Shown here: positions 1 through 12,330 of the stretch, in pieces
Layout: every line of letters begins with the position of its first letter
How positions within the stretch are numbered: the first letter of the stretch is position 1
Source of the DNA: Letharia columbiana
Taxonomy: Eukaryota > Ascomycota > Lecanoromycetes > Lecanorales > Parmeliaceae
Direction: 5' to 3'
NCBI RefSeq assembly: GCF_014066305.1
Contig: NW_023501089.1
Coordinates: 310,001-374,000, forward strand
Length of the DNA stretch: 64,000 nucleotides
Notes under the pieces: generated by a model
Seen by the model: the letters and a program-made list of their open reading frames with translations, nothing else
Told to the model about the DNA's origin: nothing
Database searches by the model: none
Made by a program: the position numbers and the translations under genes

Positions 1-2150
1 GCTTTTGCAAACCCTTTATATCCACTCATGATCTCATCGAGATCTCGCGCTGGAATGATGACTGCAGGCGATGAACGCGCATCCGGGCGAGAACGGATCG
101 TCGCGCGGGGAGGATTATCTGACATGTAATCAGTTGAGTGAGCCGGGCATTATAAGAGTCCGACGAGTCCGACTACTTTGAAAGAGTTCTGCAGAATGTG
201 ATTTGCTTAATGTACCGTACTTCAACAATTGAACAATCATAGGTGTGACTCGTGAGATCTGCAGAATAAAGTACGCGTACAACTGCCAAGCTTGTCATGC
301 ATAGCCGAGTAGTGGCGGGATATGACGATATGCTTATATAAGCGGTTGAGCGCAAATCGTGCCATTTGCTCGCAGCGGTGAGCAAACTTTAATGCATACA
401 ACACAAACAGAAATTGCCCAGGAGAAGAACGCCCCTCAGGTGCTATCTTGCGCTGCCGTTGGTGACAATAGAGCACGAGATGCTGCGATTTAATTTCGTC
501 CGTCTGACTGCACGTATGTTATAAGCTTACTGTTGAAATGAAGCTATTTGCCTCGCTTCATTTCACAGATTCGCGAATCGTCCCGTTGGATCCATCAGCT
601 TTGTATGGCAGCGCTGTAAATGCGGAGGGGCGGATCTGAAATAAAAATACCAGCCATTGGCGTTGACGGAGACTAATACGGTAAGACAGTATTGTTGCAC
701 GAACAGTAGGTCAGGGCTGGATATGCAGTAGTCGCTGAGCTGAGGGCCGTGTTTAAAGCAGACTCAGTATCCTAAGAGGTCAAACGAGATTCTAATATCA
801 AAAAAATTCACGATGACAATCCTGGTCCCTTGCGAAAGGCCCACTGCGTGAGGGATACCTGAGTGATTGCATCATCTTCTCTCCAGATATTTGATCTCTA
901 GAAATTCGATTCAGCATCTCGTGGGCAGAATCAACCATGTTGTGCGCAATTCATTGGATTGATTCCATGTCAGCCAAGTCTCATCAAAACGTCGTGCAGG
1001 CCGCTCGCAATCTGATTATTACCATTCATAACTCTCATGAAACAGCTTTCAACCTTACCATGTCTTCGTGTGCACAAGCTGCCGCCCAGGCCGCGGCACG
1101 CATGTGTACCTACTCTTAATACATACGACGAGATCGACGCGCCTACCATGACAGCTCCGCAGCTTGCGGAGAGCACTGGCTCGACTGCGTAGCCGATCAT
1201 CCGCGTCATGAGAGTACTGCTGGTCAACGGTGTCTTCTCGGAGCCTACGGCTGGATGCTACACTCGGACAATGCTAAGTCATGCTTCGTGAGGCCTCCAC
1301 TCAGCACATTTAGGTGAGTGACAACCTCGCGGAAGTTTCGAGGATATGAAGGTCTTGCCAGACTTTCTCGCAAGCCTCAACCTTCGTGACCCTGCCGGGC
1401 GAAGGTCAGACCCTTTGCTCTCGCAATACCGGAAAAACGCTACGCTCGATTACTGGGAACGGCTAGAGAAGGACCCGGGCATAAGAGCTCCGTCAGAAGA
1501 TCGTCTTGTTGGATGTGGCTTTTTGCAGCCACAATCTATCAAAGGAGCTCTGTGTTACGTATTCCGACAGGATCAACTGCAGTTGTTGGTCGAGGGGGCG
1601 CCGCGAGTGCGGGTCGAAGGAGACGGGGGTGGGAGGTGGTGGAGGGGGCGGATGGTACGTTGTTGATGGTGGCATTGTAGTTTGGGAAGGACAAATGGAG
1701 ATAAGGAGGTAAAGTCATAATGTTTTCTTATACAAATAGTGATTCGAATTATACGATCACACTCGAAGAGTTGTGGTCAGATATCTCAACTTCAGATCCT
1801 TCTGTTCTGTGCCCCCAATATTTGGACCTTCTTCGATGACCATCTCGGTCAAATGTTAACTGAATAGCAACGCCTATCTACGCATAGATCGTGCATGAGT
1901 TTAGAGACCATCGATCAGCATGACAGTAAAGAGAATGCGGTCTTTAAGTCTGCTTTGTATCGCAGGATGTATGGAAATTACCACTGCAAAGTGCTTGGCC
2001 TGGAGCTGTGATATCTACCCACCATACGCATCTTGACGGGCATGTATGTTGAATTGAGCCTTGCTTGATACATTCTACCAACTAGTTTCTTCACCTTTTC
2101 TTCTTCTTCTACAGGTTTCTCGAAGGAAAGTGCGCTCAGTAGTCTGGACA
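1..2150. other. No supported gene; decayed sequence
   Basis: I see no gene model with a usable start, splice sites and a recognisable family. A plus-strand open stretch at 1,346-1,666 looks partly coding in its first 60 codons (mixed charged and hydrophobic residues, few rare codons) and then runs into G-rich low complexity, so it is at best a gene fragment. Nothing else stands out on either strand. Confidence 0.4.
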
Positions 2151-3000
2151 ATGCGACCTATCACCAGATGAAGAGAAGCCTAAACCCTCAATTTACAGCT
2201 TCGATAGATGACCCACGGTTCGCTGGAACTCCCTAGCCTAAACCAGGCGTCCTGAAACCCTGCTTTGAATCCGCCTCGGACTCCCATGACCACTTCTTGA
2301 CTAGTACATGTTCGAGCTTGCCGGAGATCGAGTCAATGACGAATTTCAACAAGGAGAGGCAAGAACTTCCATCCATGTAGGGAACCTCCTGGCGCAGAGT
2401 GAAGGTTGTTGGATTTGGGATGAGGGCAGATGAAGAATTCGCCATTCGTGCTCTGTTCCAGCCTGCAGATTCGTAAATTTGGTGCACTTCCAACTTACAT
2501 CAGTGATCTTAATATACCTAGCAAAACTTTATTCGCGTAAAGGGATGGGTAATGAATTGTGGTCGAAACTCCCTCATCTCTTCGCTCCATGTCCGCCGAG
2601 AGTGTTTAGCTTGGATCCCCTACTTTAGTGAGCGGAGATGAAGCCTGGTAGGTCTTGTTGAAATCCTCGGGGTTTTTGAGCGTAGTAGTGTCGCGGAGAC
2701 CGGTCGTTCTTTCCCATTTAGAAATGGAGATGGAGCCGTCGCCTGAAGGGACGAAGACACTTGTTCACGAGAGGTCTAAAAGCTCAGGTTGCAAAGACCA
2801 GACATGGCGACTAATAGTAGGTTGGATACCTTCAGGAACTTGGACGAATAGCAGAAGCTTAAGTTCACAAACAACAACTACGAGGAGCCCCAGCGAGTCC
2901 TGCAAGCAATGGCCAAGCAGAAAGGGAAGCCCGCCACCATGAAACACTTCAAAGTGAGCCTCGACTACTACCTTCTCTGTCAGACTCTAATGTGTCGTTG
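2151..3000. other. Coding-like fragments, decayed
   Basis: Two short stretches read like remnants of protein genes. On the plus strand about 2,805-2,970 stays open except for one stop and has coding-like composition ending near KPATMKHF. On the minus strand 2,233-2,493 is open for 86 codons. Neither can be assigned to a family, and both could be pieces of the decayed regulator that follows. I treat them as relics. Confidence 0.25.
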
Positions 3001-3267
3001 AAGATGGAAGTCCGACGGCTATTCTACCTCTATGCCACGCTTCTCCGCTTACCCTCATGCCATTGCTACCTGGGTAACCTCCCGCCCGAGCTGCGCTGGC
3101 AGCATTGCCGTTGTCCAATCCCCTCATTTGCGAAAACTCGGCCTTTGTGACAGATGCTAGGGAAACCTGGCGTATGCCATCATCTCACTTATCGTCCAGA
3201 AGGATCGAGGCTAAGTACGTGTCTAGGATGACTCGGTCTTTCATCGACGTAGTCCTCCAGCCAATGG

Positions 3268-4480
3268 GTGTTCAACACAATTAAAGCCCACTTGGACGAG
3301 CCAACGTCCCTAGAAGTGCCCATCAGCTTCGATGCTAGTGCATGTGAGCTGGAATGGGGAACAACTCAATGGCATACATCATCTGATACAAGGGATGTGC
3401 CATCCGTGGATTATGCTCTCTGTCTCACCGGTACGGTAAAATTTCACGTGTGTGACTTATTCCACCTATTTGACGAGGCCGAACTTATGAGCAAGCTCTA
3501 TGAGTGCTAGAAAGAGCCGTTTGAGAAGCTAAAAATCTAAAAGGTGTGATACATACAGTTCCTCCTCATTCTCGCTTTTGGAAAGGCTTTTCTTGAACGG
3601 CCCACGAACACATCAAGGATCTAGCCTTTTCACTCAAGCTATGAACCTGCTTCCCAATACCGAGGCCTTGTATTATGAGCCTATCTCGGCTATTGAGATC
3701 CTATGTAGGGTGTCACAATATCTTCAGTCCGTGGATATCAGGCTCGCCCTGCTCACAGCCATGTAAGAATCTGACCAATGTCTTCCTTTCTGGCATACTG
3801 ATCACTACTGATTGAACACACCATGAAAGATCGGACAGGCATTAGGAATCGCATTGACCGTGGGCCTGCACAGTGAAATATCAGTAGACAATTCCCGTCC
3901 GAAGGATCTAGAAAGGGGTCGGAATTCATGGTGGACGGTCTATATTCTTGACCGGAAGTTTTCGTCATTGATAGGCGATCCGCCATCAATTGACCAAGAT
4001 GAAACAGTTCAACTTCCTTCCCAAAGAGCCTGTGATCATACAGCAGCTCTTTTGAGTATTCACGTGGAGCTGTCTCGACCGATTGCGCAGGTCATTCACA
4101 GTGAGCCTTCCTAGGGATCGAACTCTTGAAGCATTTTTTGCTGGTGTTACCCATAGCCGTATACGCTGCAGATGGTGGCATGGACACTACCATCTTGCGA
4201 ATTACCCCACTGTTACTAATGAGCATGGCTGGCATAGCCGAAAAGCTTCAAGATACGTCTCGAATTAGACTCAATTGGCCTAATCAGAATACTTGTTACC
4301 CAGCTCCGATGGACTCTTTCGCTCAGGCACTGGGACCTTAAAATAGCAGAGGAGGCAAGGATGATATCTCCATCGACCAGTGGCCATGGAATGATACGGG
4401 GTTAGGAATGAGCACCTGATCCGTCTGTCATACGATATGGCGTGATGGGCAGCACGATCTTCAGCTATGCTGCTCACACG
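3268..4480 (+). pseudogene. Decayed Zn2Cys6-type transcription factor (fungal_trans middle domain)
   Basis: Three consecutive frames carry pieces of the fungal-specific transcription factor domain. At 3,268-3,510 there is a segment ending FHLFDEAELMSKLYE; at about 3,570-3,766 comes GKAFLERP-like sequence (in a shifted frame) followed by SLFTQAMNLLP and IEILCRVSQYLQSVDIRLA; at 3,854-4,114 comes RGRNSWWTVYILDRKFSSLI-type sequence, the hallmark RxxWWxxYxLDR core of this domain. The frames do not join without stops and frameshifts, and no Zn2Cys6 cluster (CxxCxxxK...) is visible upstream. In intact relatives this domain follows an N-terminal DNA-binding cluster and acts in the nucleus. I read this as a pseudogene; unrecognised introns could rescue part of it but not all. 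Confidence 0.65.
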
Positions 4481-4999
4481 CTGTGGGTCTCCTCGTGTGG
4501 TAGACCACGTAGATCAACGTTTTGCGGCGTTTGACTTTGCAGAGTGGGCATGTACACGTCACTGCTGCGCTGCTTTAAAGTGACGTAACTGCTTCTGTGG
4601 CTGTAAGCTTCATCTGCATGACAATCTTCCACTTCTCTGGCTCTATACAGCGTGGCATAGATGATCTCACCCAGAGACGGGTACTCTGGACATCATCAGT
4701 CTTGTTCGCTGCATTATTGAATTCGGTTATGTTTGTTTGCGAAATGGTTGACTTGTCTATATGGGAAGGGTTGAGCTGGGTTTAAAACTTGCTTGTTTTT
4801 TTTGTGTTGAATGGGGGCGTCGTTCTTGTCCTCTTTGTCTATTCTTTTTTTTTTTTTTTTTGAATGAGAACGAGGGAAGATGTTCGGAAGATTTTAGGGA
4901 AGCTAGCAATTCGGGCTAGCGCCTGTCTCCGGCCTCGGCAGTAAACAAGCATCACGTCTCCCAGCTTGCGCCGTGTAGCATCTCTTAATTACCACCAAC

Positions 5000-6080
5000 A
5001 TGACAGACCCAAATAGACAAGCTGACGCGCTGCTCACCGAGCACTTTCAATACACACCTCTGGTGCACCTTCGCTCCCTTACTGCCCAGTTGACGCCCGC
5101 TAATCCGACTTCCAGTCTCTCATCGACGACATAATCAACGCCGTAAACACCATCATCTACCAAGCAATCGAAGCCTTAGAGAACGGCCTCCTCTCGATAC
5201 CCCCGAAGCAGCTGGGCTTTGCGCGCCATCAGAGCCCCTCCACCATATCGATACCTGACACTGATGGCGACGGCAATGTCGAATACCCTGAAGCGACAAC
5301 CGAGCTCGAGAATGGCGTACATCAGCTTGAGACGCTACTGGAATCTACAGTCGACAAGTCGTTTGATAAGTTTGAGATTTACACCTTGAGGAACATCCTG
5401 ACTATTCCCGATGATTTGTCGCCGTGGATGCGGTTGGCGCATTATGAAGTATGCCAATCGCTTTTCGAGCCCTACCCTACCAGGTGTTGCAGAATCATGT
5501 GGCTAACACTCACTTTTCCAAGGACATCCAGCTTCCGATCTCGTCTTCCGCCCCAACGCCGGAATCCATCCTCCTCCTTCGGCGCAAACTCCAGGAGACC
5601 CGCAAGTTGAACCTCGCGCTCCGCTCTACACACGCCCGGAACGCAACGCTCATTTCCCAACTCAATACCTTGCTCTCCCCTCCCACCGCCGCAGATGGTC
5701 CCTCACTCGCGTTCCTCACATCCCACACCAACCCCGCGGCTCAGTCTCTCAATCTCTCGTTCTCGCCCTCGTCTAAAGACACGACGCCCCTTACGACAAA
5801 TGCGCAGTTCGCTACATCTCAATTGCCTGCGCTGAAGAAACTAGTGGCGGAACTGCGGCCCAAGATGCAGGAAGTCAGAGAGGGGCCAGGTGGTAAAGTG
5901 GATTGGGATGGGGAGAGAGAAAAGAGGAGGGCGTATATTGAAAGTGGGGTCAGGAGGCATGTAGGGGTTGGGAGAGAGAATGGGGAAGCTGTGGGAGGTG
6001 AAATAAGGGCGAGGGACGAGGTAGAGGGGTTGGAGGCTGTGGTCGGAGCTCTGGGGCAAGGGTCGAGGATGGAAGAATAG
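5000..6080 (+). CDS. MTW1: Mis12/Mtw1 kinetochore protein (MIND complex subunit)
   Basis: This protein should be a subunit of the Mis12/MIND complex that links inner and outer kinetochore in the nucleus. The N-terminus reads LLTEHFQYTPL, then SLIDDIINAVNTIIYQAIEALENGL after the first intron, which is the family signature. Proposed exons are 5000-5062, 5116-5448 and 5532-6080, giving about 314 residues, normal for the family. Intron 1 (5063-5115) has a CTAAT branch site. Intron 2 (5449-5531) has a GCTAAC branch site; earlier acceptors at 5483, 5492 or 5522 are possible, but the chosen one gives LAHYE joined to LPISSSAPTPES, as expected. The C-terminal half is predicted helical and rich in Glu, Arg and Gly. 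The gene converges on the macrodomain gene with 148 bp between stops. Confidence 0.9.
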
Positions 6081-6228
6081 GAAGGCTCGTCGGCTTCTTG
6101 TTGGCTATTGGGGATGGGAGATACCCTTGTGAATGCAACAAATGATGGAGTCCTGGCATCTGCACTAGTGGCTTGATCGTTACAACATGGGTATCATGAC
6201 AGCAACACTCAATTCTCGACATGAGTAA

Positions 6229-7103
6229 CTACCCGTCCGAACCAAGCCTCTTCCTCCGCTTTGCAATGTTCGATTGTAGTGGTGCGGTCTGTTTCCCCGT
6301 CATATTCTCGCGACCACTGTTGTCATCCCCGTCAACATCAGCTGGAATCTTCCGCTTCACCACACCCATCTGCTTAGCGAAAGGCCTCTCAGCCTTCGGT
6401 CTAGCTGCCTTGGAAGGCTTGGTACCCTTTGCTCCACCGTTCCTCATGGGAGGCTGCTCAAGCTTTTCGCATGCTGTAGTACCTGCCCCAATCGCGTTCT
6501 CCTCTCCCTCCGGTCTGACAATCGTGATATCCAACTCTCCAGCCTCCAACACTGCCTTTGTTTTTTGCCATTCGACACCGAACCGTCCACTGTTGATCCG
6601 CACAGCATAGCAACTTCCCACTTCTTGCCTCCCGTCTTCATCCGATCCTCTTATTTCTGCGATTTGATTTGCTAGGTCAGCGAGGGCTTTTTGCGTGTTT
6701 TCTAGTATTTCCTTAGCTGGCGAGACCTTTTTCCCGTAGTCCAGCGAGGTAAAGAGGCAGGCAATATAGTGAGGCGTCTTGGACGCTTGCTGCTCTTCGG
6801 TGGCGGTGGGAGGGGGGACAAGAAGGGTAGTGCCGACGAGATTGGCTTGGTGTTGTTTGACGGAGAGTTTGGAGCCCGTAGGTGGCGAGAGGCAGTGTGC
6901 GTTATATTTGCGGAAGGCATAAGGGTACTTTTGTTTGAAGGCGACGGCCACACCGGAGCCCCAGGCACCATGGGCGTTGCAAGCGTCTGTGAATGGTTGT
7001 CAGGGAGGCCCATATCTGGTGGGGGTTATTGTAACCTACGGATGAGTATGCTCCTAGGGGGCGCTGAGAAAACATTGCCGACTTCTTCGGTGATGATGGC
7101 CAT
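6229..7103 (-). CDS. POA1: POA1-like macrodomain protein (ADP-ribose 1''-phosphate phosphatase)
   Basis: Two exons, 7103-7040 and 6986-6229, encode about 273 residues. The 53-nt intron (GTAGGT donor, CACAG acceptor) joins PPRSILIH to ACNAHGAWGSG, restoring the macrodomain ADP-ribose-binding loop; AFKQKYPYAFRKY follows, as in yeast Poa1, which removes phosphate from the ADP-ribose 1''-phosphate left by tRNA splicing. The macrodomain fills roughly residues 1-165. The remaining 110 residues are Lys, Arg and Pro rich with basic clusters (for example AKRRKRL near the C-terminus), longer than yeast Poa1 and suggestive of a nuclear signal. The start at 7103 is chosen because MAIITEEVGNVFSAP matches the family; an upstream in-frame ATG at 7232 exists. 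Function is from family knowledge. Confidence 0.85.
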
Positions 7104-7418
7104 AGGATTGACACCGAGCAGTGGTACGATAGCCATTAGAAGGTGTGGATTATGGTGGATTGGTAGTCTTGATGGTTGTTTTTGGGTGAAGAATGCCCAG
7201 GGCCGAGATTGACGCCAAGGCCGAATGCCCACGGCGACTGCAGGACTTCAATCATTTTCGTTTCCACTGCAGGCTTTGTCTCTTCAGTAGCCAACTTTTG
7301 GGGGCTTTCAGCGAGCATCCTGCTAAATCTTACGGTTCATAGCCTCTATGATGGCAATGATGAAGACCACGTTCGAAGAGAGTTTGAGATGCTACGAGTC
7401 CACGGCTACGGCGCGTTT

Positions 7419-7906
7419 TAGCGTATTCAAAAACGTCTGGAATGCTTGGCACCGGAGATCTTTTCACACCACACACCCAAATTCGTACTGTAGCATAGAA
7501 ATCTCTCCGCAAAATCATTCAAATCAAGTAGCCACATCGCAAATAGTCGCATTTAATCAATTTTGAAGCTATATAACCTCAGCTATACCTCCCAAACGCA
7601 CCAATAACGCAGCAGCCACCGAACCGCCGCCGTCGCCGCCCTCAGTCGCCGTCGCAGCAGGAACTCCTCCCCACAACTACTGAAATAGCCTCTGCTCAAG
7701 AGGCTCAGAAACAGATAATTGAGGGGCTGAGGAATATGCTAAGTCTTCAGTATAGCTTCATTTTTCATTTGACCCGGACCTATACTAACGATAGCAGTGT
7801 TATTGAATAATTTTGCGGAGAGATTTCTATGCTGTACAGTACGAATTTGGGTGTGTGGTGTGAAAGATCTCCGGTGCCAAGCATTCAGACGTTTTTGAAT
7901 ACGCTA
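7419..7906. repeat. Fold-back element with ~100-bp inverted arms
   Basis: The left arm (about 7419-7521) reappears in reverse complement as the right arm (about 7803-7906), around 90-95% identical with a few small indels. The ends read TAGCGTATTC and GAATACGCTA. About 280 bp separates the arms. That core contains an uninterrupted coding-like frame of about 70 codons (Pro/Arg/Gln-rich, then EAQKQIIEGLRNML) followed by a good intron (GTATAG donor, TACTAAC branch site, about 7771-7815 region) and a stop at the edge of the right arm. No ATG opens this frame. It lies between the POA1 promoter and the MFS gene and could be a mobile fold-back element carrying a captured gene piece. Confidence 0.75.
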
Positions 7907-8167
7907 GTTCCCGCTAAAGCTTTCCCCGCGGGCCTCTCGTTCTGTGTTGCCTTTTTCGCTCAAGTCTCTCTTCCATTTCTCGTCGTTGACTGGCCAATGC
8001 TACTGTTACTCTGTCATCCGGCATGGAGGTGCATGTATGCCGTCATGAAGCGCCGGAGATACCTCTGGATGCATTCCAACAGACCGTTGTTTCCCAACGA
8101 TTAAATTTCTCCTTCCCACGCCCTTTCTCATTTCTACCAGGTCTTGTAACCACTGTAGCTTACGGAG

Positions 8168-9874
8168 ATGGCTACCTCTGACACCAAGGGTTACGGCGAC
8201 GACAATGACAACAAGCTCGCCCAACATGTGTCTGATGCCTCGCTCGTAGATGTCCCAACAATCACAGGGACCAGGAGAGAGCCTCCAGAGCTCGTCAAGA
8301 ACCTGTCACTGGAAGAGCGACAGCATCTGGAGACAGCATTGGTCCGAAAGATCGACTTGAGACTCCTACCAATGCTCATTCTCATGTACATCATGAATTA
8401 CCTTGACCGGAACAACATCGCATCAGCCCGTTTGGCAGGCTTGCAAGATCCACACTCTAAGGGAGGATTGGATCTTACGAGCACGCAGTATCTGACAGCG
8501 CTCAGTATTCTCTTCGTGGGGTATTTGCTCATGCAAATTCCCTCAAATTTGTTCCTAAACAAGATTGGAAAGCCTGCGTTATACCTACCAACGGTCATGA
8601 TTATCTGGGGTGTCATATCCGCTGCTACAGCAGGAGCTCAAAGCTACGGTGGCTTGATCGCCATCAGGTTCTTCCTTGGATTCGTGGAGGCTGCCTATTT
8701 CCCTGGATGCCTGTTCTTCTTGTCCTCCTGGTACACAAGAAAAGAGCTAGGGTTTCGGACAGCTATGCTATACTCTGGGGCTCTGCTTTCTGGAGCATTT
8801 TCTGGCTTGATAGCTGCAGGTATTAAGAATGGCTTGGATGGAGCACGAGGTCTCCGTGCTTGGCGCTGGCTATTCATCATTGAGGGTGTTATTACCATCT
8901 TTTTTGCGTTTTGCTCATACTTTGCGCTGCCGAACTTTCCCCGAACGACGAGCTGGCTAACTGAGGAAGAGCGTCAATTGGCCATCTGGCGTCTGGAGGA
9001 GGACATTGGGGAAGATGACTGGATTGACTCGAGTCAACAGACATTCTTCCACGGGATGAATCTCGCATTTCAGGATATCAAAACGTGGATTCTGGTGAGC
9101 TTACCCAGGCAGTGTTTTTCTGTTACACTAACACCTTCCCAGATGGTTTTACTTTTTGGTTTTGTTGCCTCAGGGACTGTTACAAACCTCTTCCCTACAG
9201 TGGTTGCGACCCTGGGCTACTCAGATGTCGACTCCTTGCTCCTCACGGTTCCTCCCTACATACTGGCTGTCGTTACATCCTTCTGCAACGCCTGGCATGC
9301 CGACAAGACGGGGGAGAGATACTTCCACATCACGTTGCCGCTGTATTTCGCCGTCATCGCATTTATCATTGCTGCGACCACTACAACAATTGGGCCAAGA
9401 TACTTTGCTATGATGCTCATGCCTGCTGGGGTGTATACGGGCTACGGGGTGGCTTTAGGGTGGATCTCTAATACACTGCCCCGTCCTCCTGCGAAGGTTG
9501 TCTACATTTCCTGCCCTCGGAAAAGCCATACTGACACTTGCCCCAGCGTGCCGCTGCTCTCGCAGCCATCAATGCTGTCTCCAACTGCTCCTCAATCTAC
9601 GCTTCCTACATGTATCCAGAGTCAGCGGGACCGCGCTACAGTACGTTTCTCACAATTTCAAGGAAAGACCGGGTACTAATACGAACCAGTCGTTGCTATG
9701 AGCGTCAATTGCGTGATGGCTTTGATGGCCATCTGCATGGCTACCCTGCTCCGTTTTATTCTCGTGGGGCTGAACAAGAAGCTAGACCGAGGTGAGCCTG
9801 TCGAAGGCGCTGTCGCTGTTGGAGAAGGGGTACCAGGAGAGGCCAGTCGGAGGGGCTTTCGGTTTGTTCTTTAG
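8168..9874 (+). CDS. MFS transporter, allantoate permease / anion:cation symporter family
   Basis: Four exons (8168-9094, 9143-9496, 9547-9640, 9690-9874) encode about 519 residues. The first 60 residues are cytoplasmic and polar; membrane segments begin at MLILMYIMNYLDRNNIASA, the family's first helix with the conserved LDRNN. Twelve hydrophobic segments follow, with the central loop SWLTEEERQLAIWRLEEDIG separating two six-helix halves. This is the layout of Dal5/Tna1-type permeases, which import small organic anions such as allantoate, nicotinate or pantothenate across the plasma membrane; the substrate cannot be read from sequence. Introns are 48, 50 and 49 nt; intron 1 is in frame, so it could be missed. 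Intron 3 carries a TACTAAT branch site. The ATG at 8168 is the first in frame. Confidence 0.9.
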
Positions 9875-10743
9875 TAGACATTGCATCACGGACTTCATGG
9901 TAATGCTTCTCGCGTATACGGTACCACTTCTATGTAGGCATCGGATCTGCTACTCGATATTCTCATTCTTACAGATGCGCACCACTCTTAGGGCGAATGA
10001 CTGACACTCGGGTTCCTCCTTAATATGTCTCCCTTGGAGCTTCGAGTGCCATGCATGCTATTGAGTGAAGCATGGAGCCCGTAACTGCACCCCTGTCCAG
10101 CATGATTGCTTTCTTGGCGTTGACAAGAACAAACGAAACACCTGCCAACTCTACAACTTCACAATTTGGAATTGAAGTGCTCTCTCAGCCAGCTCCGCAC
10201 GTGAATACTCTAGAAATACTCGATCAGACAATTTTCTATCACAGAGATCCTCTTTAGTCAGAACTATCAATAGAGCCGCTACCAATACTTGAAGGACCCA
10301 GGGGAAGTGGGCTATTCTGTCACCCGGAAGGCATTCCAGGCGTCTGTTTCGTATTCCGCAAGGTCAGCTATCAATACGTACACTCAACTGTGATGGCGAT
10401 TTTGAAATCCACTTCCCGACAGTGCACTCTCAGAATCCTTAAGCCGATGAAGGAAGATAATCCGGGATCAATGTCAAGAGAGTTTGATCCTGGCTGCCCG
10501 TTGGATCCGTAGAAACCAATGGTTTTATCCTTGCCTCACGTCGGAATTTCTATCCTTTGGATTTGACAACGAGGGAAGGCATTCGATGGAGCAACCATAC
10601 TGCGTGCACTGAAGCCTCCTGCTGATAGCAGAATGAGAGGCAGCACCGGGGTGCTAGTTACTTTCTAAGACAATGAGCGCCTGCACCAGATAGAGTGTTA
10701 TTGCTAACAGAATAGAAGGCTGTTTCAACCCACGATTTCCTAC
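9875..10743. other. Intergenic, nothing recognised
   Basis: About 870 bp between the transporter stop and the P450 relic. Short open stretches exist on both strands but none has a signal peptide, domain motif or splice-supported extension. Confidence 0.5.
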
Positions 10744-12330
10744 TCAGCTCGCTTGACCAAGCATACTAGTACCTTTCCCTTTTATCTTCAGACACATCAG
10801 GACTCCTTCACCAGGGGGCCCTCCAGCAGCCTGGCCGTCATCAATGGCTGATTCCACACTGTAGTCCTTGAAAAGGGCCGCGCTCACCGCGCAGAATTGA
10901 GCCTTTGCGAAACGCTTGCCCATACAAGCTCGGGGGCCACCGGAGAAGGCTACGTGTGAGCCGGGCGTGGGGCTGAAGGTGGTGGTGCCTTTGCCCTTGC
11001 TCAGTCAATGGGAGCGATCGAAGGATGGCACGGGATATGGTGGCCCGTCGCCAGCAGTGGGCACAGCAGCGGGCCAGTATTTCGGATTCCGGTGTGTTGC
11101 ACTGGTGTTCATCAGGATCAGGGTGTCGGCAGGAATGGTGTAACCGCTGCTGTTGATGGGGAAAGAGTGTGGTATCTCTCTTGTGGTTTTGGGGAAAATT
11201 GGTAGAAGGGTGTAGAGGCGCAGAGTCTCGTTCATGGTGGCCTCCACGTATCCATCAAGAACCTGTGATAGATCTGCGCCAAAGGACCAGTGGCTGAACA
11301 AACGGTCACCGAGGATTTTGTCTTGCCGAGATCGGCTCGCAACGCCTTTTGGATATCGGGACGGCAGGCGAGAAGAGTTACGACATCCTTGAGAGTGTTG
11401 GCGCTTGTTTGGTACCTAGCCTTGATGAAGACGAAGATGTTTCCGAACACTGCACCTGGAGAGGTTTGTGGACTTTTGATTCCGTGGACGCGGCCTGACC
11501 AGCTTGAACGAAGGATTCAGCCAAGACGATCAGTGGTAAAAACATGAGCTTCAAACTAACCAGTACTCACCGCGGATGGATCCTTTGCTCCTTTGAGCCA
11601 TGTTGTTGGAGGCTATGCGAAGTCTCGTCCCGCATTTCCTTCATGGATTTTAACCACTCGCTATATGACGCTTTGGCGTCTTTGTGTGCGTCTAGAAGAG
11701 ATATTTATATCTATCTTGTTGGCAGAGAACGCGCCTTGCATTTTTATCATTCTTACTGAGAACAGATGGCGGCACGATGAAGAGAGTTGGGGTGTTGTCG
11801 ATCATTAAGCTAATAACTTCTCATACGGTGTCCCTCAGGCGGATTGTGTCGAGATCCAACAGCTTCTGTCCATCCCCTTTGCCGATCAAAGCACACGAAG
11901 CCTATCACCTGTAGGGCCAACCTTGTCACTTCTTCGTTTGGCTGCAGGATAGGAGCTTGCATACTGTCCCATCGCTTGAGCAGCGCTGCCGCTTGCCCCA
12001 GAGCTTCGGTCCAGGTGGAGCCGTGAGTTCGATCGTTAAAGGTTGGCGCCGCGATCTGCCTGAATCGGTGGGACTCGTCTCCTTCGATAACGGGTTTTAC
12101 AAAGTCATGACTCCGTCTAGAAAGTTTGAAGAATCGTCTCGGAATCGCAGGCCCACAGGATGTTCCCACTAGCAGACACCATGATGAACGTGTCGCTGCC
12201 TTGCCGAGCAAACGGCCCATAACCTTCGTGCCATACGCGGCCGAAGAGTGACAATCTACGGACTGTGATCAGTTGGGGCAGCTCTGAAAAAGTACGAAGG
12301 TAGCGTTACGGCACCCAGCTGACGGTCCAC
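10744..12330 (-). pseudogene. Cytochrome P450 pseudogene
   Basis: Reading on the minus strand, P450 landmarks appear in the right order but in changing frames. Near 12,290-12,130 comes GRVWHEGYGPFARQGSDTF; near 12,060 AAPTFNDRTHGSTW; near 11,440 the I-helix-like NIFVFIKARYQTSANTL; near 11,240 the K-helix NETLRLY with its ExxR; and near 10,930 the heme-binding loop FSGGPRACMG with the cysteine ligand. A stop interrupts the protein just before the heme region (at about 11,003), and further frame changes occur around 11,300 and 12,110. Intact relatives are ER-bound monooxygenases, often for fatty acids or secondary metabolites. The lesions cannot all be introns because they fall inside conserved blocks, so I call it a pseudogene. 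Confidence 0.8.
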
